Shown here: piece after piece, positions 6,456 through 7,149 of the stretch
Numbering within the stretch: position 1 is the first letter of the stretch
Layout: each line of letters begins with the position of its first letter
Assembly: GCA_902797555.1 (NCBI GenBank)
Contig: CADBTM010000026.1
Span: 1 to 7,149, forward strand
Source of the DNA: Oscillospiraceae bacterium
GTDB lineage: Bacteria; Bacillota; Clostridia; Oscillospirales; Butyricicoccaceae
Direction of reading: 5' to 3'
DNA: 7,149 nucleotides
Program-made: the position numbers and the translations under genes
Notes under the pieces: generated by a model
Told to the model about the DNA's origin: nothing
Database searches by the model: none
The model's input: the letters and a program-made list of their open reading frames with translations, nothing else

Positions 6456-7149
6456 AGGAAGTTACCTTTCATTTACAGACATTTGACGGTCCGCTGGATC
6501 TTTTGCTCCACTTGCTGAGCAAAAACAAAATCGATATCAAGGATATTCCCATCGCCGAGATTCTCGAGCAGTATCTGGACTATATCCGCCAGATGCAGGA
6601 GTTTGATCTGGAGGTGGCCTCCGAATTTATCACCATGGCTGCCCAGCTGATGGTCATCAAATCCAAGATGCTTTTGCCCGTCTATGATGAGGAAGAAGAG
6701 GATCCCCGAAAGCAGCTGGTAGAAGCCCTGTTGGAGTATCAGCTCATCAAGGAAGCCGGCAATGCGCTGAACATCCGAAATGAGATCGGGCGGGATCTGT
6801 TCGTAAAGGGGCAGGAGCCGTTGGAAAAAGATAAGAAAGAGATTCGCTATCGCTATACGGGTGAAGCTTTGGCGCAGGCAATTGAGGACATCTTGCAGCG
6901 GGCACAGCGCAAACTGCCTCCGCCGAGAGACTCTTTCCAGGGGATCGTGGGACGCGAGCCCGTCCCCGTGGAAGATAAGATCCGGGATTTGGTGAACCGC
7001 TTTCGCCATGCGGAAAAGATACGGTTTGAAAAGCTGGTGCTTTCTGCAGAAAACCGCTCGGAGATCGTGGCGATCTTTCTGGCGGTGCTGGAGCTGTCCC
7101 GCGCCAGAAAGATCATGATCGAGGAAAACGAAGGGGAAGGATACACCCT
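6452..7149 (+). CDS. scpA: Segregation and condensation protein A, 3' end beyond window
   Basis: The frame is open from the ATG at 6452 to the window edge (232 full codons). ScpA is usually about 240-270 aa, so only the last part is missing. The N-terminus has the kleisin signature F-D-G-P-L-D-L-L-L-H-L (residues 11-21), then the I-D-I-x-D-I-P and L-E-Q-Y-L-D-Y-I segments, and the A-S-E-F-I-T-M-A-A-Q-L-M-x-I-K-S-K-M-L-L-P helix near residue 55, which in the family binds the SMC head/neck. An acidic stretch D-E-E-E-E-D follows, then a variable linker and the start of the C-terminal winged helix (F-E-K-L-V-L ... I-V-A-I-F-L-A-V-L-E-L). ScpA links the two heads of the SMC dimer and, with ScpB, forms the condensin-like complex that organises and segregates the chromosome. 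GGAGG at 6441-6445 lies 6 nt before the ATG, within the M50 gene. scpB is the likely next gene. Confidence 0.96.
   Translation, partial: MKEVTFHLQTFDGPLDLLLHLLSKNKIDIKDIPIAEILEQYLDYIRQMQEFDLEVASEFITMAAQLMVIKSKMLLPVYDEEEEDPRKQLVEALLEYQLIKEAGNALNIRNEIGRDLFVKGQEPLEKDKKEIRYRYTGEALAQAIEDILQRAQRKLPPPRDSFQGIVGREPVPVEDKIRDLVNRFRHAEKIRFEKLVLSAENRSEIVAIFLAVLELSRARKIMIEENEGEGYT

Overview
The window looks like chromosomal housekeeping DNA from a Gram-positive anaerobe of the class Clostridia, most likely the Oscillospiraceae/Ruminococcaceae group. This is inferred from the protein sequences (a Firmicutes-type LonA, EngB/YsxC, LysA, a short M50 protease and ScpA), strong AGGAGG-type ribosome binding sites, fairly GC-rich coding DNA with an AT-rich promoter island, and the gene order. 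No species can be named from the sequence alone. I see no mobile element, CRISPR array, tRNA or rRNA.

Layout. (1) Positions 1-329, + strand: the 3' end of a pxpC-like gene, a subunit of 5-oxoprolinase. (2) Positions 344-362: a strong stem-loop with T-runs on both sides, serving as a shared terminator for pxpC and the convergent gene next to it. (3) Positions 369-1232, - strand: an unrecognised cysteine-rich protein of 287 aa. (4) Positions 1233-1443: a divergent intergenic region. It holds an AT-rich island with overlapping promoter candidates for both directions, and a probable leader of about 150 nt for the - strand gene that contains two possible hairpins. (5) Positions 1444 to the end, + strand: a compact five-gene run, lon - engB - lysA - M50 metalloprotease - scpA (cut by the window edge). 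Gaps are 7 and 11 nt, and two junctions are ATGA overlaps, so one operon transcribed from upstream of lon is likely.

The operon joins protein quality control (Lon), ribosome assembly (EngB), lysine/peptidoglycan precursor synthesis (LysA), an uncharacterised intramembrane protease and chromosome condensation (ScpA). These are not one pathway; what they share is growth and the cell cycle. All catalytic residues I could check in Lon, EngB, LysA and the M50 protein are present, so these genes appear intact.

No clearly new multi-gene system is visible. The parts most worth a second look are the cysteine-rich - strand gene with its long leader and promoter overlap with lon, the short direct repeat at the lysA/M50 junction where the downstream gene lacks a clear ribosome binding site, and the conserved-looking but unexplained placement of an M50 protease next to scpA.
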